Notes: generated from the sequence alone by a model not told the origin. A stretch of DNA of 64,000 nucleotides from Marinifilum_A sediminis (GCA_947496465.1 CANMCX010000005.1:1-64000), one strand, 5' to 3'; shown: positions 35,489 through 45,968, numbered from the stretch's first letter. A program made the numbers and translations.

Positions 35489-38209
35489 ATGAAAAAGATA
35501 ATCCTAACCACACTGTGCTTTTGCATTCTATTTCTCAATATATCAAAGGCACAGGAAAATTTCTCAATTGGATACGACGGAATGACATTTGAAGAATTTT
35601 CTACAAAACTTGAATCTGATTTCAAGATTAACATATACTACAAAAGCGAATGGGTTTCTGATATTAAACTGAATAAAAAATATTCGAATCAGCCTATTTT
35701 GGAAATTCTTCAAGATATTTTAATTGATACGGATATTAACTTTATCATTAGAGATAAGGTGATAATATTAACCAAGGGAATAAATCTTAAATCGGAATTT
35801 TCTATAAACAACAAAACTCCCGAAACTCCTATTAACAAGGAGGTTAAAAATGAATCGGAACAAGATTACAATAACTTACAGGAACAAGAATATATCATTC
35901 ATTATATTGGATCATCACTTGGGAAAAGTAAAGTAAAACTATTTGGATATATTTCTCATTTTGAGAGCCAATCTCCAATAAAATCAGTTGAAATATTTCT
36001 GCCTAATAAATCGAAAGGCGTAACATCCGACACTAAAGGATATTATGAGTTAGAACTGCCACCTGGAAGCTATACTTTGAATTATAGGTTCATGGGTCTT
36101 AAACCTACGAGCCGAAAAATTAATTTGCGAGGAGACGGTCGCCTAGACATTCAAATGACCAATGAAATTAGACAAATAAAAGAAGTTCGAGTTACAGCCA
36201 AAGATGATAAAGTTCGGAGAACATCGATGGGTACTGAGCACATTAAAATGGAGGAAGTACATAGTTTGCCAACGGCTTTAGGTGAACCTGATATTATAAA
36301 AAGTACAACAATGTTACCTGGTGTAGAAAGTTCAGGTGAAGGGTCGATAGGATTTAATGTAAGAGGTGGATCTTCTGATCAGAACCTTATCCTAATTGAT
36401 AATGCTCCAATTTACTATCCGGCACACTTTTTTGGATTTTTCTCTCCATTTAATAGTGATATTATAAATGAGGCAAGCCTCTATAAAGCTAGTATTCCTA
36501 CGCAATTTGGAGGTCGAATATCCTCAACATACGATATTCACTCGCACAGAAAAGTAACCGATAAAATTCATGCAAAAATGGGTATTAGCCCAGTTTCATC
36601 TAAGTTATATTTAGATGCTCCTCTGATAAAAAATAAATTATCTATCATCAATTCATTCCGATTTACCTATTCAGATTGGATCATGGAAAAAATAGATTCT
36701 AAAGAACTAATTAACAGCTCATCTAATTTTTACGATCTACATGGGAAAGTTTTGTTTAAACCAAATATCAACAATCAAATTGAATTGAGCTATTATAAAA
36801 GTAATGATGAATTTCAGTTGCATTCTGATACTCTATATAATTTTAACAATTTCATTGGATCACTAAACTGGCGTCATCGATTTTCTGAGAAATTAAAAAC
36901 AGTTAATACAGTATACAGAACTCAGTTTTCGTATGATATGAGTACAAGCGAGGTGGCAAGTAGTGCTTTTAAATTGGAACATGAAGTTAAAGAAACTGGA
37001 GGAAAATCTGTTTGGACATACGAGAAAAATCTGAATACCAGTTACCAATTTGGAGCAGATGTTAAACATTACAACATCACCCCTGGAGAACTAAAAGCTA
37101 ATTCCGATTCTTCCCTAGTTGCCTATAATAAAATAGATCCGGAAGAAGCTGTTGAATCGGCACTTTTTTTAGGTGGAAATTTTAATTTACTACCTTCTTT
37201 AACTCTGGAAGCTGGTTTGCGATATTCCATGTATGGAAATGTTGGATCTAAAGAGGAATTGGTTTATTTAAATAATACTCCTGGAAGCTATAGCATATTA
37301 GATACAATAACGAAATCAGGATTCAACAATCTTGAGCATGGACCTGAATTCCGTTTAAGCTTTAGCTACACTTTAAATTCGAGCTCATCAATAAAAGCAA
37401 GTTACAATAGAAACAGGCAATACATTCATCTTTTATCTAACACAACCTCAATTTCACCAACCGACACGTGGAAATTATCCGATAAATACATAAAACCACA
37501 AATTGGTGATCAGTATTCGCTTGGTTTATATAAAAACATAAACAACGCAGCTTCAGAATTTTCAATGGAAGTTTACTACAAGAGAATAGAAAATGCAAAA
37601 GATTACAAAGATGGTGCAGAATTGTATTTAAATGAATTTGCCGAAACGGAAGTATTAAATGCTACTGGTAAGAATTATGGAATTGAACTTATGTACCGAA
37701 AAAATGTAGGAAGATTTAAGGCTGCAATTAGTTATTCCTATTCAAGGAGTTATTTAAAATCAGATGATAAAACAGGTGAATTCGCAGTAAACAATGGTGA
37801 ATTCTATCGAGCTCCATTTGACAAACCTCACAACCTAAAAACATTCTTAAGTTTGAAACTGTCTAGAAGATTTATTGTCTCTACAAACCTTACCTATCAC
37901 ACTGGGCGTCCTTCCACTTATCCAGTTGCAAAATACTATGTACAAGATATTCCTGTTTTATACTATTCGAAGAGAAATGCCTATCGTTTACCGAATTATT
38001 TTAGAATGGATTTTTCCATTCTCATGCAAGGTAATTTAAAGAAAAAGAAAGCTTTTCACTCCTCTTTAGCCTTTGGTATTTACAATTTAACTGGAAGGAA
38101 TAATGCCTATTCAGTTTATTTTAGATCTGATCATAACGAAGTAACGGGTTATAAGTTGTCGATTTTCGGACAGGCAATTCCAACCGTAACCTATAATATT
38201 GAATTTTAG
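35489..38209 (+). CDS. TonB-dependent outer-membrane receptor with STN and carboxypeptidase-like domains
   Basis: A 906-residue protein. Signal peptide (1-21); STN domain (about 22-95, 'MTFEEFSTKLESDFKINIYY ... ILEILQDIL', in pieces), which in transducing receptors contacts an anti-sigma factor; a carboxypeptidase-regulatory-like beta-sandwich (about 150-235, 'GVTSDTKGYYELELPPGSY'); plug (about 255-350, 'NVRGGSSDQNLILIDNAPIY'); then the barrel. The STN suggests signal transduction, but no FecI/FecR pair is in the window. It is the transporter of the DUF4249 locus; the cargo is unknown. Confidence 0.92.
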   Translation: MKKIILTTLCFCILFLNISKAQENFSIGYDGMTFEEFSTKLESDFKINIYYKSEWVSDIKLNKKYSNQPILEILQDILIDTDINFIIRDKVIILTKGINLKSEFSINNKTPETPINKEVKNESEQDYNNLQEQEYIIHYIGSSLGKSKVKLFGYISHFESQSPIKSVEIFLPNKSKGVTSDTKGYYELELPPGSYTLNYRFMGLKPTSRKINLRGDGRLDIQMTNEIRQIKEVRVTAKDDKVRRTSMGTEHIKMEEVHSLPTALGEPDIIKSTTMLPGVESSGEGSIGFNVRGGSSDQNLILIDNAPIYYPAHFFGFFSPFNSDIINEASLYKASIPTQFGGRISSTYDIHSHRKVTDKIHAKMGISPVSSKLYLDAPLIKNKLSIINSFRFTYSDWIMEKIDSKELINSSSNFYDLHGKVLFKPNINNQIELSYYKSNDEFQLHSDTLYNFNNFIGSLNWRHRFSEKLKTVNTVYRTQFSYDMSTSEVASSAFKLEHEVKETGGKSVWTYEKNLNTSYQFGADVKHYNITPGELKANSDSSLVAYNKIDPEEAVESALFLGGNFNLLPSLTLEAGLRYSMYGNVGSKEELVYLNNTPGSYSILDTITKSGFNNLEHGPEFRLSFSYTLNSSSSIKASYNRNRQYIHLLSNTTSISPTDTWKLSDKYIKPQIGDQYSLGLYKNINNAASEFSMEVYYKRIENAKDYKDGAELYLNEFAETEVLNATGKNYGIELMYRKNVGRFKAAISYSYSRSYLKSDDKTGEFAVNNGEFYRAPFDKPHNLKTFLSLKLSRRFIVSTNLTYHTGRPSTYPVAKYYVQDIPVLYYSKRNAYRLPNYFRMDFSILMQGNLKKKKAFHSSLAFGIYNLTGRNNAYSVYFRSDHNEVTGYKLSIFGQAIPTVTYNIEF

Positions 38210-38213
38210 AGCT

Positions 38214-40331
38214 ATGAGAAAAATATTTTTTACTATATCAGTACTGATTATCATTTTATTTAGTGGTAAATCCGCTGTAGCTCAAAAGGAAAAGAGTTAC
38301 CCTACCGAAAAAATATATCTTCACCTGCAAAAAAGCATTTTTATAGCAGGAGAAGATGTAAACTTTAAAGCATATTGTCTTGATTTATCAAACAACAAAC
38401 TCTCTAAACTAAGTAATATTGCATACATAGAATTGGTTAATAAAAATGGATTTCCTGTTGCCAAGCAAAGTATAATTATAGAGAACGGAGCAGGACATGG
38501 TGGAGTTATTACAAATGAACTTTTACCAAGTGGTTATTACTCTATAAACGCATATACGCATTGGGGAAACAACATCGGCAAAGACTTAATCAGTGTATAT
38601 CCGATTTATATTTACAATAATAACGCTAATGGACAGAAGCCAGAAATATTTACCAACAACTCACAAATCAATATTATAAAAACCAATGATTGGGTAAATA
38701 GTACTTCAATTGGAAATGATTCGAATGATGAAGTGAATGTTAAAACAAAATTGATTGATCTGGAACGAATTCTTGCCATAAACATAGAACATCCTGATAC
38801 AAATATAATTGCCAGCGAATTACATCACATTAAACTTTCATCACAAACTGATATTGAATGGAAAAAAGAGTTTAGATTTGTGAATGGTAAATGGGACACA
38901 AACATAAAGTTATCTGAATTAAAATCTCCAATATATTACCTTAACATTACCAATCACGAAGGAAATTCCATCTATCAAAACACACTATATTTAGATAAGA
39001 TTTGGTATAAACAAGTTATTGAAAAACCTAGATTAAAAGTAAAAAGCAGGCAAAAAAACAAGATCATTTTGCAATTATCTGACCTTTCCTATAAATCTGA
39101 TAGTCTCTTTGTTTCTGCTAGTATCATAAAAAAAGAGCCTATTCCTATTGCTAAAAATATAATCACCTTTCAAAACTTTTATAAAAATTTTAACTATCAA
39201 TCAAACGAAACGAATGATAATTTAGATCAAATCACTAATAATAAATGGCTTGGGAATAAAAAACTATTACCAATTTGGCTAAATGTAAATTCAACATATC
39301 CGCAATCTGATTCAAGATATATTGAAAAAGACAATTATATACTTGAAGGACAAGCTGTAAATAAGGAGACAAACTCTCCTCACTCAAATTCCGAAGTTTT
39401 CTTATCGAAAATTGGTGAATTTGCTGATATACAACCTTTTTTAACCAAAGAAAATGGGAAGTTTTATTTTCACCTTCCTTTAAAATCTGGTTTGCATGAC
39501 ATATCACTGCAAGTAATTGATAATGACTCAATCGATATAAGATTTGATCTAAAATCGAAATACAATAAAACAGGATTGTTCTATCCGTTGAAGGCACTGA
39601 ACCTTTCATCTGAGAAAAACAAAGAGTTTATTAAAAATCAGTGGGAGAATTATAAAATTCGCAACATATACAAACAACTAGATATCAATAATCAAAGTGA
39701 TTCAACTTTATACAGAGCCGAAAGCAATTTCTTTAATGATCCTAAATTAAAAATCAGTATTGATGACTACGTTCGTCTGGATTCTTTAGATGAATATTTT
39801 CATGAACTAATTTCGCATGTAAAAATCAAATACCGTAAAAAACAGGCTTTAATGAATGTTTACAACTATGATCAGCATAGATTGATGAATCAAAAACCAT
39901 TATTTCTTTACGATGGGCTAATTATATCCAATCCTACTGAAATACTTGCTAAAAGCCCAAATGAAATTGAAAGAATAGAAGTTGTTCCTTACGAATACTT
40001 TTATAAATCTTCTCATTTTTACGGCATTGTTCACGTTATTTCAAGAAATAAAACATGCGAAGTTTCGAGTTTACCAAATAATACAGAACGCTATTATCTG
40101 CCTCTGTTTATTTCTGAAATTCAAAAATCGGGTTATCAAAAGCCCGAAAAACATCAACCTGATTTTAGAACAGATCTACTCTGGGAACCAAATTTAACTC
40201 TAACCAAAAACAACGAAATTAAGTTAGAATTTATATCCAGTGATGTGAAAGGAGAGTATGAATTGGTTCTAGAAGGAATTTCAGAAAAAGGGGAACCGAT
40301 TGTGTTAAAACAAAGTATTTTAATTGAATAA
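38214..40331 (+). CDS. large secreted MG2-like protein with plug-like C-terminal segment
   Basis: A 705-residue protein with signal peptide (1-24). 'EKIYLHLQKSIFIAGEDVNFKAY' and 'LPSGYYSINAYTHWG' are the macroglobulin (MG2-type) beta-domain pattern seen in large Bacteroidota surface proteins. Near residue 561 'PLFLYDGLIISNPTEIL' with 'IERIEVVPYEYFY' and 'GIVHVIS' resembles a TonB-receptor plug, without any barrel after it. The ATG at 38214 (4 bases after the receptor stop) is preferred to a TTG overlapping the receptor. The end 'GEYELVLEGISEKGEPIVL' is another beta strand pair. Likely works with the receptor. Confidence 0.7.
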   Translation: MRKIFFTISVLIIILFSGKSAVAQKEKSYPTEKIYLHLQKSIFIAGEDVNFKAYCLDLSNNKLSKLSNIAYIELVNKNGFPVAKQSIIIENGAGHGGVITNELLPSGYYSINAYTHWGNNIGKDLISVYPIYIYNNNANGQKPEIFTNNSQINIIKTNDWVNSTSIGNDSNDEVNVKTKLIDLERILAINIEHPDTNIIASELHHIKLSSQTDIEWKKEFRFVNGKWDTNIKLSELKSPIYYLNITNHEGNSIYQNTLYLDKIWYKQVIEKPRLKVKSRQKNKIILQLSDLSYKSDSLFVSASIIKKEPIPIAKNIITFQNFYKNFNYQSNETNDNLDQITNNKWLGNKKLLPIWLNVNSTYPQSDSRYIEKDNYILEGQAVNKETNSPHSNSEVFLSKIGEFADIQPFLTKENGKFYFHLPLKSGLHDISLQVIDNDSIDIRFDLKSKYNKTGLFYPLKALNLSSEKNKEFIKNQWENYKIRNIYKQLDINNQSDSTLYRAESNFFNDPKLKISIDDYVRLDSLDEYFHELISHVKIKYRKKQALMNVYNYDQHRLMNQKPLFLYDGLIISNPTEILAKSPNEIERIEVVPYEYFYKSSHFYGIVHVISRNKTCEVSSLPNNTERYYLPLFISEIQKSGYQKPEKHQPDFRTDLLWEPNLTLTKNNEIKLEFISSDVKGEYELVLEGISEKGEPIVLKQSILIE

Positions 40332-40338
40332 ATCTATG

Positions 40339-40369
40339 AATCGAGTCACAATAATTTTGTGGCTCGATT
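40339..40369. terminator. bidirectional terminator between the MG2-like gene and rhodanese 1
   Basis: AATCGAGTCACAA pairs with TTGTGGCTCGATT (13 bp, one G:T), between two convergent genes that stop at 40331 and 40378. Confidence 0.75.
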
Positions 40370-40377
40370 GATCTTAA

Positions 40378-40722
40378 TTATCTATATCTCTGCATTTTAG
40401 AATCCACCTCAATAGACCAACGATCAATTCCTCCCTTTAAATTATAAACACGAGAAAATCCATTTTTTTTCAGGTAATTCATTACCTGTCGACTTCTTAT
40501 TCCCATATGACAGAATACGACTAAATCCTTATTTTTAGGAAGTTCTTCCAATTTAGTAGGAATTTGTCCCATAGGTACATGCATGGCATTCTCAATATGA
40601 CAAATTTGAATTTCAACAGGTTCACGAACATCCAACATCAGCATATCTTGCCTCTTCTCCATCTCCTGCAACAATTCAAGAGGAGTAAATTCATTTATCT
40701 CTAAAGGATCTTTTTTAAACAT
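40378..40722 (-). CDS. rhodanese-like protein (copy 1)
   Basis: A 114-residue single-domain rhodanese with 'MLDVREPVEIQICHIENAMH' and the active-site loop VVFCHMGIRSRQV, whose Cys would carry the persulfide. Probably cytosolic, moving sulfur or relaying redox state. It is a paralogue of 57426-57779; the two bracket the efflux region. It ends at a bidirectional terminator. Confidence 0.92.
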   Translation of the reverse strand: MFKKDPLEINEFTPLELLQEMEKRQDMLMLDVREPVEIQICHIENAMHVPMGQIPTKLEELPKNKDLVVFCHMGIRSRQVMNYLKKNGFSRVYNLKGGIDRWSIEVDSKMQRYR

Positions 40723-40829
40723 GATAATTAAACTTTTCCGTTTGTATCAATATAAAGATAGATAGAATTCAGAAAAAAAGAGAGAATCAATTTTGATTCT
40801 CTCCATACTATTTGGTCTTCATAAATTAA

Positions 40830-41237
40830 TTAATCTTGCAGGTGCAATGATCTTACATGATCACATGCCGAATCAATTTCCTTTGTAAATTCATTGTAAT
40901 CCAACTGCATTCCATTCACATACGCACTCCAACCAGCAGTTGCTTTTGCAAAATGAACTGCTTCCTCAAGTTCTTGTTCCGTTGCTCCGTTTAACTTAGC
41001 CATCTCAGCATGAAAATATGTACAATATCTACATTTGGTAACAGCAGCAATCGAAAGTCCAATTAATTCACGATTCTTGGCATTAATCGCACCATCTTCA
41101 ATCTGTAATTTTTTAAATAAATTCCACTCTAATTCCAAAGTATTATCCGGAATCAGTTTGAACATTGTTGGCACCAATCCAAACATTTGTTCAATTTCAT
41201 CATAAATTTTCTTCCGCTTCATATCATCATCCTCCAT
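40830..41237 (-). CDS. carboxymuconolactone decarboxylase/AhpD-like protein
   Basis: A 135-residue helical protein with 'AVTKCRYCTYFHAEMAKLNGA', the AhpD-type CxxC plus H motif, implying a peroxidase or disulfide-reductase role rather than decarboxylation. 'LFKKLQIEDGAINAKNRELI' matches the CMD core. It lies 107 bases upstream of the rhodanese gene on the same strand, possibly as a small thiol-redox unit. An alternative start is M6 (MKRKKI). Confidence 0.88.
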   Translation of the reverse strand: MEDDDMKRKKIYDEIEQMFGLVPTMFKLIPDNTLELEWNLFKKLQIEDGAINAKNRELIGLSIAAVTKCRYCTYFHAEMAKLNGATEQELEEAVHFAKATAGWSAYVNGMQLDYNEFTKEIDSACDHVRSLHLQD

Positions 41238-41710
41238 TTGTGATAAAACACAAATTACCTCTTTATCAGAACGATGTCAATACTTTATCAAAATCTAAAT
41301 AACAATTGAATGAGTTTGCAATAAATTAAGAAAAAGCGATTTTCATTAATCTTTGAACTTATTCTTCCAACTCGTATATTTCCTTTATAAAAATATTTAC
41401 AACCAATACTATATATCATAAAATTGATCTGTTAAAAATCTATAATCAGATTCTATTTAGATTTCTCATTTTAATTGAAAATACATTTCCCGAATAATTT
41501 ATTTAGAATAATTGTAAAAAATTGTAACCATTTCTTCCAATACCTTGTCTCATATCTTATGTAGGTCGTGTAAACTATCAACTTCGTCGAAAAGTATAAA
41601 CTCAATGAAGTAAAGTTTAGCATAAATTGTAAATTTGATAGGAAACCAACCAATTACTTTTGCATTGCATTACACACCAATAGTGCGCTAACCTAAATAA
41701 GAAGCCTTTA
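41238..41710. promoter_or_regulatory. 473-base divergent region upstream of the efflux locus
   Basis: AT-rich, with no ORF or RNA gene recognised. A TACTTTTG box at 41655-41662 fits TAnnTTTG and lies 48 bases before the ABC ATPase ATG; a TTG at 41635-41637 is 17 bases upstream of it, slightly short for the consensus spacer. GAATAATT occurs twice near 41493-41515. These are the best candidates for control of the efflux locus. Confidence 0.4.
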
Positions 41711-42595
41711 ATGCAGATCAATATCAATCAGCTAAGTAAAATATATCCTAATGGTAAAAAAGCATTAGATAATGTTAACCTTGAAATTGGAAACGGCATG
41801 TTTGGATTACTAGGTCCAAATGGTGCAGGAAAATCAAGTTTAATGAGAATTTTAGTAAGCTTAATGGAGCCTACTCAAGGTTCTGTTACAGTTGATTCTT
41901 ATGACCTAATGAAGAATCGAAAGGAAATAAGAAGCATGCTGGGCTACTTACCGCAAGATTTCAGATTCTTTTCAAAATTAAAAACCTGGGAATTTCTGGA
42001 TTACGCAGCTTCCTTATCAGGTGAAAAAAGCAAGAAAATCAGATTGCAAAAAGTAGATGAGTGGCTTGAAAAAGTCGGTTTATTTGATGTTCGAGAACGC
42101 GACGCCAATAAACTATCAGGAGGAATGAAGCGAAGATTAGGTATCGCTCAAACCTTAATTGGTAATCCTAAAATTGTGATTGTTGATGAGCCAACTACAG
42201 GACTTGATCCTGAAGAAAGAATCCGATTCAGAAATATACTTTCTGAAATTAGTCAGCAAGATGTGATCATTATTCTATCGACTCATATTGTTGGAGATAT
42301 TTCGAGCGTTTGTAACAACCTGGCACTTTTAAATAGTGGACAAGTTGCATTTCAAGGATCACCACAAGCTTTAATAGAACAAGCCAAAGGGCATGTTTGG
42401 CAGGTTAGCACATCGGGCTACGAGTACGATTTAATTAAAGACAAATATGCCGTGGTTTCAACCATTCCAACTCAGGAAGGGTGGGAAGTGCAACTAATCG
42501 GTGATGGCAGTCAATTTAAGAACGCAATTGAGTTGGAGCCAAATCTGGAACATGCCTATGTTTATTTTATGGAAAAATCACCGACCTTAATTTAG
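41711..42595 (+). CDS. ABC transporter ATP-binding protein
   Basis: A 294-residue ABC ATPase with Walker A GPNGAGKSS (about 39-47), Q-loop 'YLPQDF', signature LSGGMKRRLGIAQ and Walker B VIVDEPTTGLDPEE, then the H-loop STHIV. It is of the ABC-2/multidrug (CcmA-like) type. It is 6 bases upstream of its permease. The ATPase domain fused to the RND pump at 51818 is a clear paralogue: both read 'GNGMFGLLGPNGAGKS' and 'GLDP.ERIRFRN'. Confidence 0.95.
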   Translation: MQININQLSKIYPNGKKALDNVNLEIGNGMFGLLGPNGAGKSSLMRILVSLMEPTQGSVTVDSYDLMKNRKEIRSMLGYLPQDFRFFSKLKTWEFLDYAASLSGEKSKKIRLQKVDEWLEKVGLFDVRERDANKLSGGMKRRLGIAQTLIGNPKIVIVDEPTTGLDPEERIRFRNILSEISQQDVIIILSTHIVGDISSVCNNLALLNSGQVAFQGSPQALIEQAKGHVWQVSTSGYEYDLIKDKYAVVSTIPTQEGWEVQLIGDGSQFKNAIELEPNLEHAYVYFMEKSPTLI

Positions 42596-42601
42596 CCTAA
42601 T

Positions 42602-45600
42602 ATGATTTCTCTACACACCATACGTACAGTTGCCAAATACGAAACCAGAACTCTGCTCAGATCTTGGTTTTTTAGAATTTTTGCAGGCTTATCAATTTTG
42701 TTTGTTGCAGGTTTTAATATTGCTGCTTTTGTTGAAGATAGTGGCGCACCTTGGCTATACAGAGCAATACCTGCAGCCATTCCTTATGCCAACCTTATCA
42801 TTCTAAATTTGGGACAAGCAATTGTCGCAGTGTTTCTGGCATCAGAATTTTTGAAACAGGATAGTAAGAATGATACCGTTGAAGTGATTTATGCCCGATC
42901 GATGACCAATAGTGAATATATTCTGGGTAAGTCATTTGGAATTATCATGGTATTTGTAATTCTTAATGTATTGATATTACTAATGGGAATAGGATTCTCC
43001 TTCATTAGTAACGAATCATCAAAAAGCATTTGGGTACTATTTTATTACCCACTTCTGATATCTATACCAACATTGATTTACATTCTTGGTTTGGCTTTCT
43101 TTTTAATGATTGTCCTGAAAAATCAAGCAATTACATTCATCATTTTACTTGGATATATTGCCCTAACTATCTTTTATCTCAATACGAAATTTTACCACAT
43201 CTTCGACTATATCGCCTATCAAATTCCAATGATGAATTCTACCATTGGTGGATTTGGAGATATTGTTGAGGTGGCAATTCATCGTGGTATTTATTTCTTT
43301 TTAGGTATTGGCTTGATCTTTTTTACCATCGCAAAATTACCGCGTTTGCCTCAAGCAAAGAGGCTGGTTTCCTTACCAATTTATCTAGCATTTTTTTGTT
43401 TTATCATTGGTGGGCTGCTATCTAAAAAATACCTGGATATTAAAATTGGCGGACAGGAATATAGAGAACAATTAATAGCCTTAAACGATAAGTATGTGAA
43501 CCAACCTAAGGTTGATGTTGTTTCAAATTTTATTGATTTAGCGCATACAGGAGAAGAGATTTCTGTAAAAGCAAAACTGGAAATTTTAAATTCTTCAAAA
43601 TCATCGATAGATACAATAATCTTTAGTTTAAATCCTGACTTACAAGTTTACTCGGTAAGTTCTATGGGCGAAAATCTTGAATTTAGACGAGAATTACAAG
43701 TATTAAAAGTCATTCCTGCTAAAGGTTTAAGTTCTGAAGAGAAAATGATTTTGGATATTTTTTACAGAGGTGGTATTGATGAGAGAACTCACTTTTTAGA
43801 TCAAAATCCGGAATTGGCAACTGGGAATTTTACAGCTGAAATGTTTCGTATTCGCAAGAGATATTCTTACCTACAAGAAGATTTTGTTTGCCTAACAAAC
43901 GAAGCTCTTTGGTATCCGATTTCAGGAGTAGGTTACTCATCGAAAAATCCAACTTTACATTCTCCAGATTTCACACAATATTCTCTTGATGTACATACTT
44001 CGAATTCTTTAGTTCCGGTTTCCCAAGGAGATCTTAAAACAACTGAAGATGGCGTTTATGAATTTCGACCAGAAAATAAACTGCCACAAATTAGTCTATT
44101 AATAGGTGATTACAAACAATATACAACTACGATAGATTCTATTGACTATTCCATATTCTCGATTAAAGGGAATGAATTTTTCCTAAAACATTTCGATGCA
44201 ATTCAGGATAGCCTACCAAGTTTAATTCGTGAATTGAAGAACGAATATGAAACCACACATGGTTTGGAATATCCTTTTAAAAGATTTTCTCTTGCCGAAG
44301 TCCCAATTCAATTTGCTTTGGACAAGCACATTTGGTCTATAGCCAGTGATGCTGTGCAACCAGAGATTATTTTCTATCCTGAAAAAGGTGTTGTAATGGA
44401 AGAAACGGATTTTAAAAGAAGAAGAAATCGTTTCGAAAAAAGAATGAAGCGTGATAATGAAGAAGTTTCTGACGAAGAATTACAAGCAAGAATGTTGAAA
44501 CGATTTATTCGTGGAAATTTTATGCCTCCAACAACGGAATGGTATCAATTCGATCATGTGGATAGAAACACCTATTCACTATTTCCGAATTATTATACAT
44601 TTACAACCGATTTAAACTCAAAAGAATATTCGGCATTAAATTTTGCATTAGGAGTTTACTTAAAAGAAAAGCATGAAACTACTCAAAGGCAATCTCGCTG
44701 GCGTTTCGATGGAATAAGTAAAACAGAACGAATCAATCTGGAATTAAAGAAATCGACACTAAAGGAACTTACAATTGCCGGAATTAATAAGGCAGATGAT
44801 AATGATGAACAGATTTATGTGAATGATGTTTTAAGAGCTAAAGGAACTCATCTGTTTTCTTTACTTAATGCTCGATATGGTGAAAAAGATTTTACAGATT
44901 TCCTTATTAACTATGTTGATACTCATCAGTTTCAAAATAGCGATTTCAATGAATTCGATCAAGCAATAAAATCCAATTTCGATGCATCAATAGAGGAAGA
45001 GGTAAAGGATTGGTACACCACTAAAAAACTGCCTGGTTTTTTAATTAAAGATCTGGAAACCTATAAAGTAAAAGATGGCGATCACATTAAATATCAAATC
45101 CGTTTTAAGATTTCAAATCCGGAATCGGTTGATGGAATCGTAAGTGTAAATATCGAAACTGGCGGTCAGAATCGTAGACGAGGAAGAAGAAATCAAGGCA
45201 ATAAAAATCCCGATTTTACCAAGTCTATTTTTATTCCGGCAAATTCAGCTCGAGAGTTAGGTTTTGTATTTCCATCTCAACCCGGAAGAATGAATGTTTT
45301 CACACATATTTCTGAGAATTTACCCAACAGTTTAATATATGATTTCAGTGATTTTTCAGAAACCAAAAAGAGTCAGTTTTTTAATGAAGTAAAAGATGTT
45401 GCTCCTTTCGAAGGAATTCTTGCCGATAATGAATTTGTGGTGGACAATGAGGACAAAGGATTCGAATACGTTCAGATATCAAATAAAAGTCAACTGAAAA
45501 AATGGGTTGATGAAAGAAGAGGATCAGAAGAAGAATATTCGCGATTGAGAACCTGGAATCCGCCAAACGAATGGAAAAATGTACTTCGATCAGGTTTCTT

Positions 45601-45946
45601 TGGAAAATATGTGCGATCCGCATTTTTCACAAAATCCGGACAAGGAGAAAGAACTGCCAGTTGGAAAGCAGAAGTAAAAAACAAAGGTTATTACGATATC
45701 TACTGCCATATTGAAAAGGTAGAACACTGGGGACGAAAAAGAAAATCCAAAGCGGATTACAACTTTAAAATTTATCATGAAGATGGTTTTGAAGAGGTGA
45801 ATAAATCCGATCAGGAGTTGGACAATGGATGGAATTATTTAGGTAGTTACTACATCACTCCTGAAACAGCAAAAGTGGAACTTATAAATAAATCGGTAGG
45901 TCCCTATCTTTTTGCTGATGCAATAAAATGGATAGAAAATAAATAA
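42602..45946 (+). CDS. ABC permease fused to a large periplasmic peptidase-like region and golvesin-like C-terminal domain
   Basis: A 1114-residue protein. Residues 1-290 contain about seven membrane helices of an ABC-2 permease ('YARSMTNSEYILGKSFGIIM'). About 290-940 are extracytoplasmic and recall ABC-permease/M1-aminopeptidase fusions: 'VQPEIIFYPEKGVV' (in 'SDAVQPEIIFYPEKG') and 'DVLRAKGTHLFSLLNARYGE' have M1 character, yet no HExxH zinc motif is present, so it should be catalytically dead. Residues about 945-1114 ('GYYDIYCHIEKVEHWG', 'WNYLGSYYI', 'LFADAIKW') match golvesin-type beta domains that bind sugars or walls. It follows the ATPase by 6 bases. Confidence 0.75.
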   Translation: MISLHTIRTVAKYETRTLLRSWFFRIFAGLSILFVAGFNIAAFVEDSGAPWLYRAIPAAIPYANLIILNLGQAIVAVFLASEFLKQDSKNDTVEVIYARSMTNSEYILGKSFGIIMVFVILNVLILLMGIGFSFISNESSKSIWVLFYYPLLISIPTLIYILGLAFFLMIVLKNQAITFIILLGYIALTIFYLNTKFYHIFDYIAYQIPMMNSTIGGFGDIVEVAIHRGIYFFLGIGLIFFTIAKLPRLPQAKRLVSLPIYLAFFCFIIGGLLSKKYLDIKIGGQEYREQLIALNDKYVNQPKVDVVSNFIDLAHTGEEISVKAKLEILNSSKSSIDTIIFSLNPDLQVYSVSSMGENLEFRRELQVLKVIPAKGLSSEEKMILDIFYRGGIDERTHFLDQNPELATGNFTAEMFRIRKRYSYLQEDFVCLTNEALWYPISGVGYSSKNPTLHSPDFTQYSLDVHTSNSLVPVSQGDLKTTEDGVYEFRPENKLPQISLLIGDYKQYTTTIDSIDYSIFSIKGNEFFLKHFDAIQDSLPSLIRELKNEYETTHGLEYPFKRFSLAEVPIQFALDKHIWSIASDAVQPEIIFYPEKGVVMEETDFKRRRNRFEKRMKRDNEEVSDEELQARMLKRFIRGNFMPPTTEWYQFDHVDRNTYSLFPNYYTFTTDLNSKEYSALNFALGVYLKEKHETTQRQSRWRFDGISKTERINLELKKSTLKELTIAGINKADDNDEQIYVNDVLRAKGTHLFSLLNARYGEKDFTDFLINYVDTHQFQNSDFNEFDQAIKSNFDASIEEEVKDWYTTKKLPGFLIKDLETYKVKDGDHIKYQIRFKISNPESVDGIVSVNIETGGQNRRRGRRNQGNKNPDFTKSIFIPANSARELGFVFPSQPGRMNVFTHISENLPNSLIYDFSDFSETKKSQFFNEVKDVAPFEGILADNEFVVDNEDKGFEYVQISNKSQLKKWVDERRGSEEEYSRLRTWNPPNEWKNVLRSGFFGKYVRSAFFTKSGQGERTASWKAEVKNKGYYDIYCHIEKVEHWGRKRKSKADYNFKIYHEDGFEEVNKSDQELDNGWNYLGSYYITPETAKVELINKSVGPYLFADAIKWIENK

Positions 45947-45968
45947 AATATACAAATACTTATAGGCG

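Noticed and set aside
41485..41520. GAATAATT direct repeats upstream of the efflux locus as an operator
   Set aside because: Short and AT-only in an AT-rich spacer; expected by chance.
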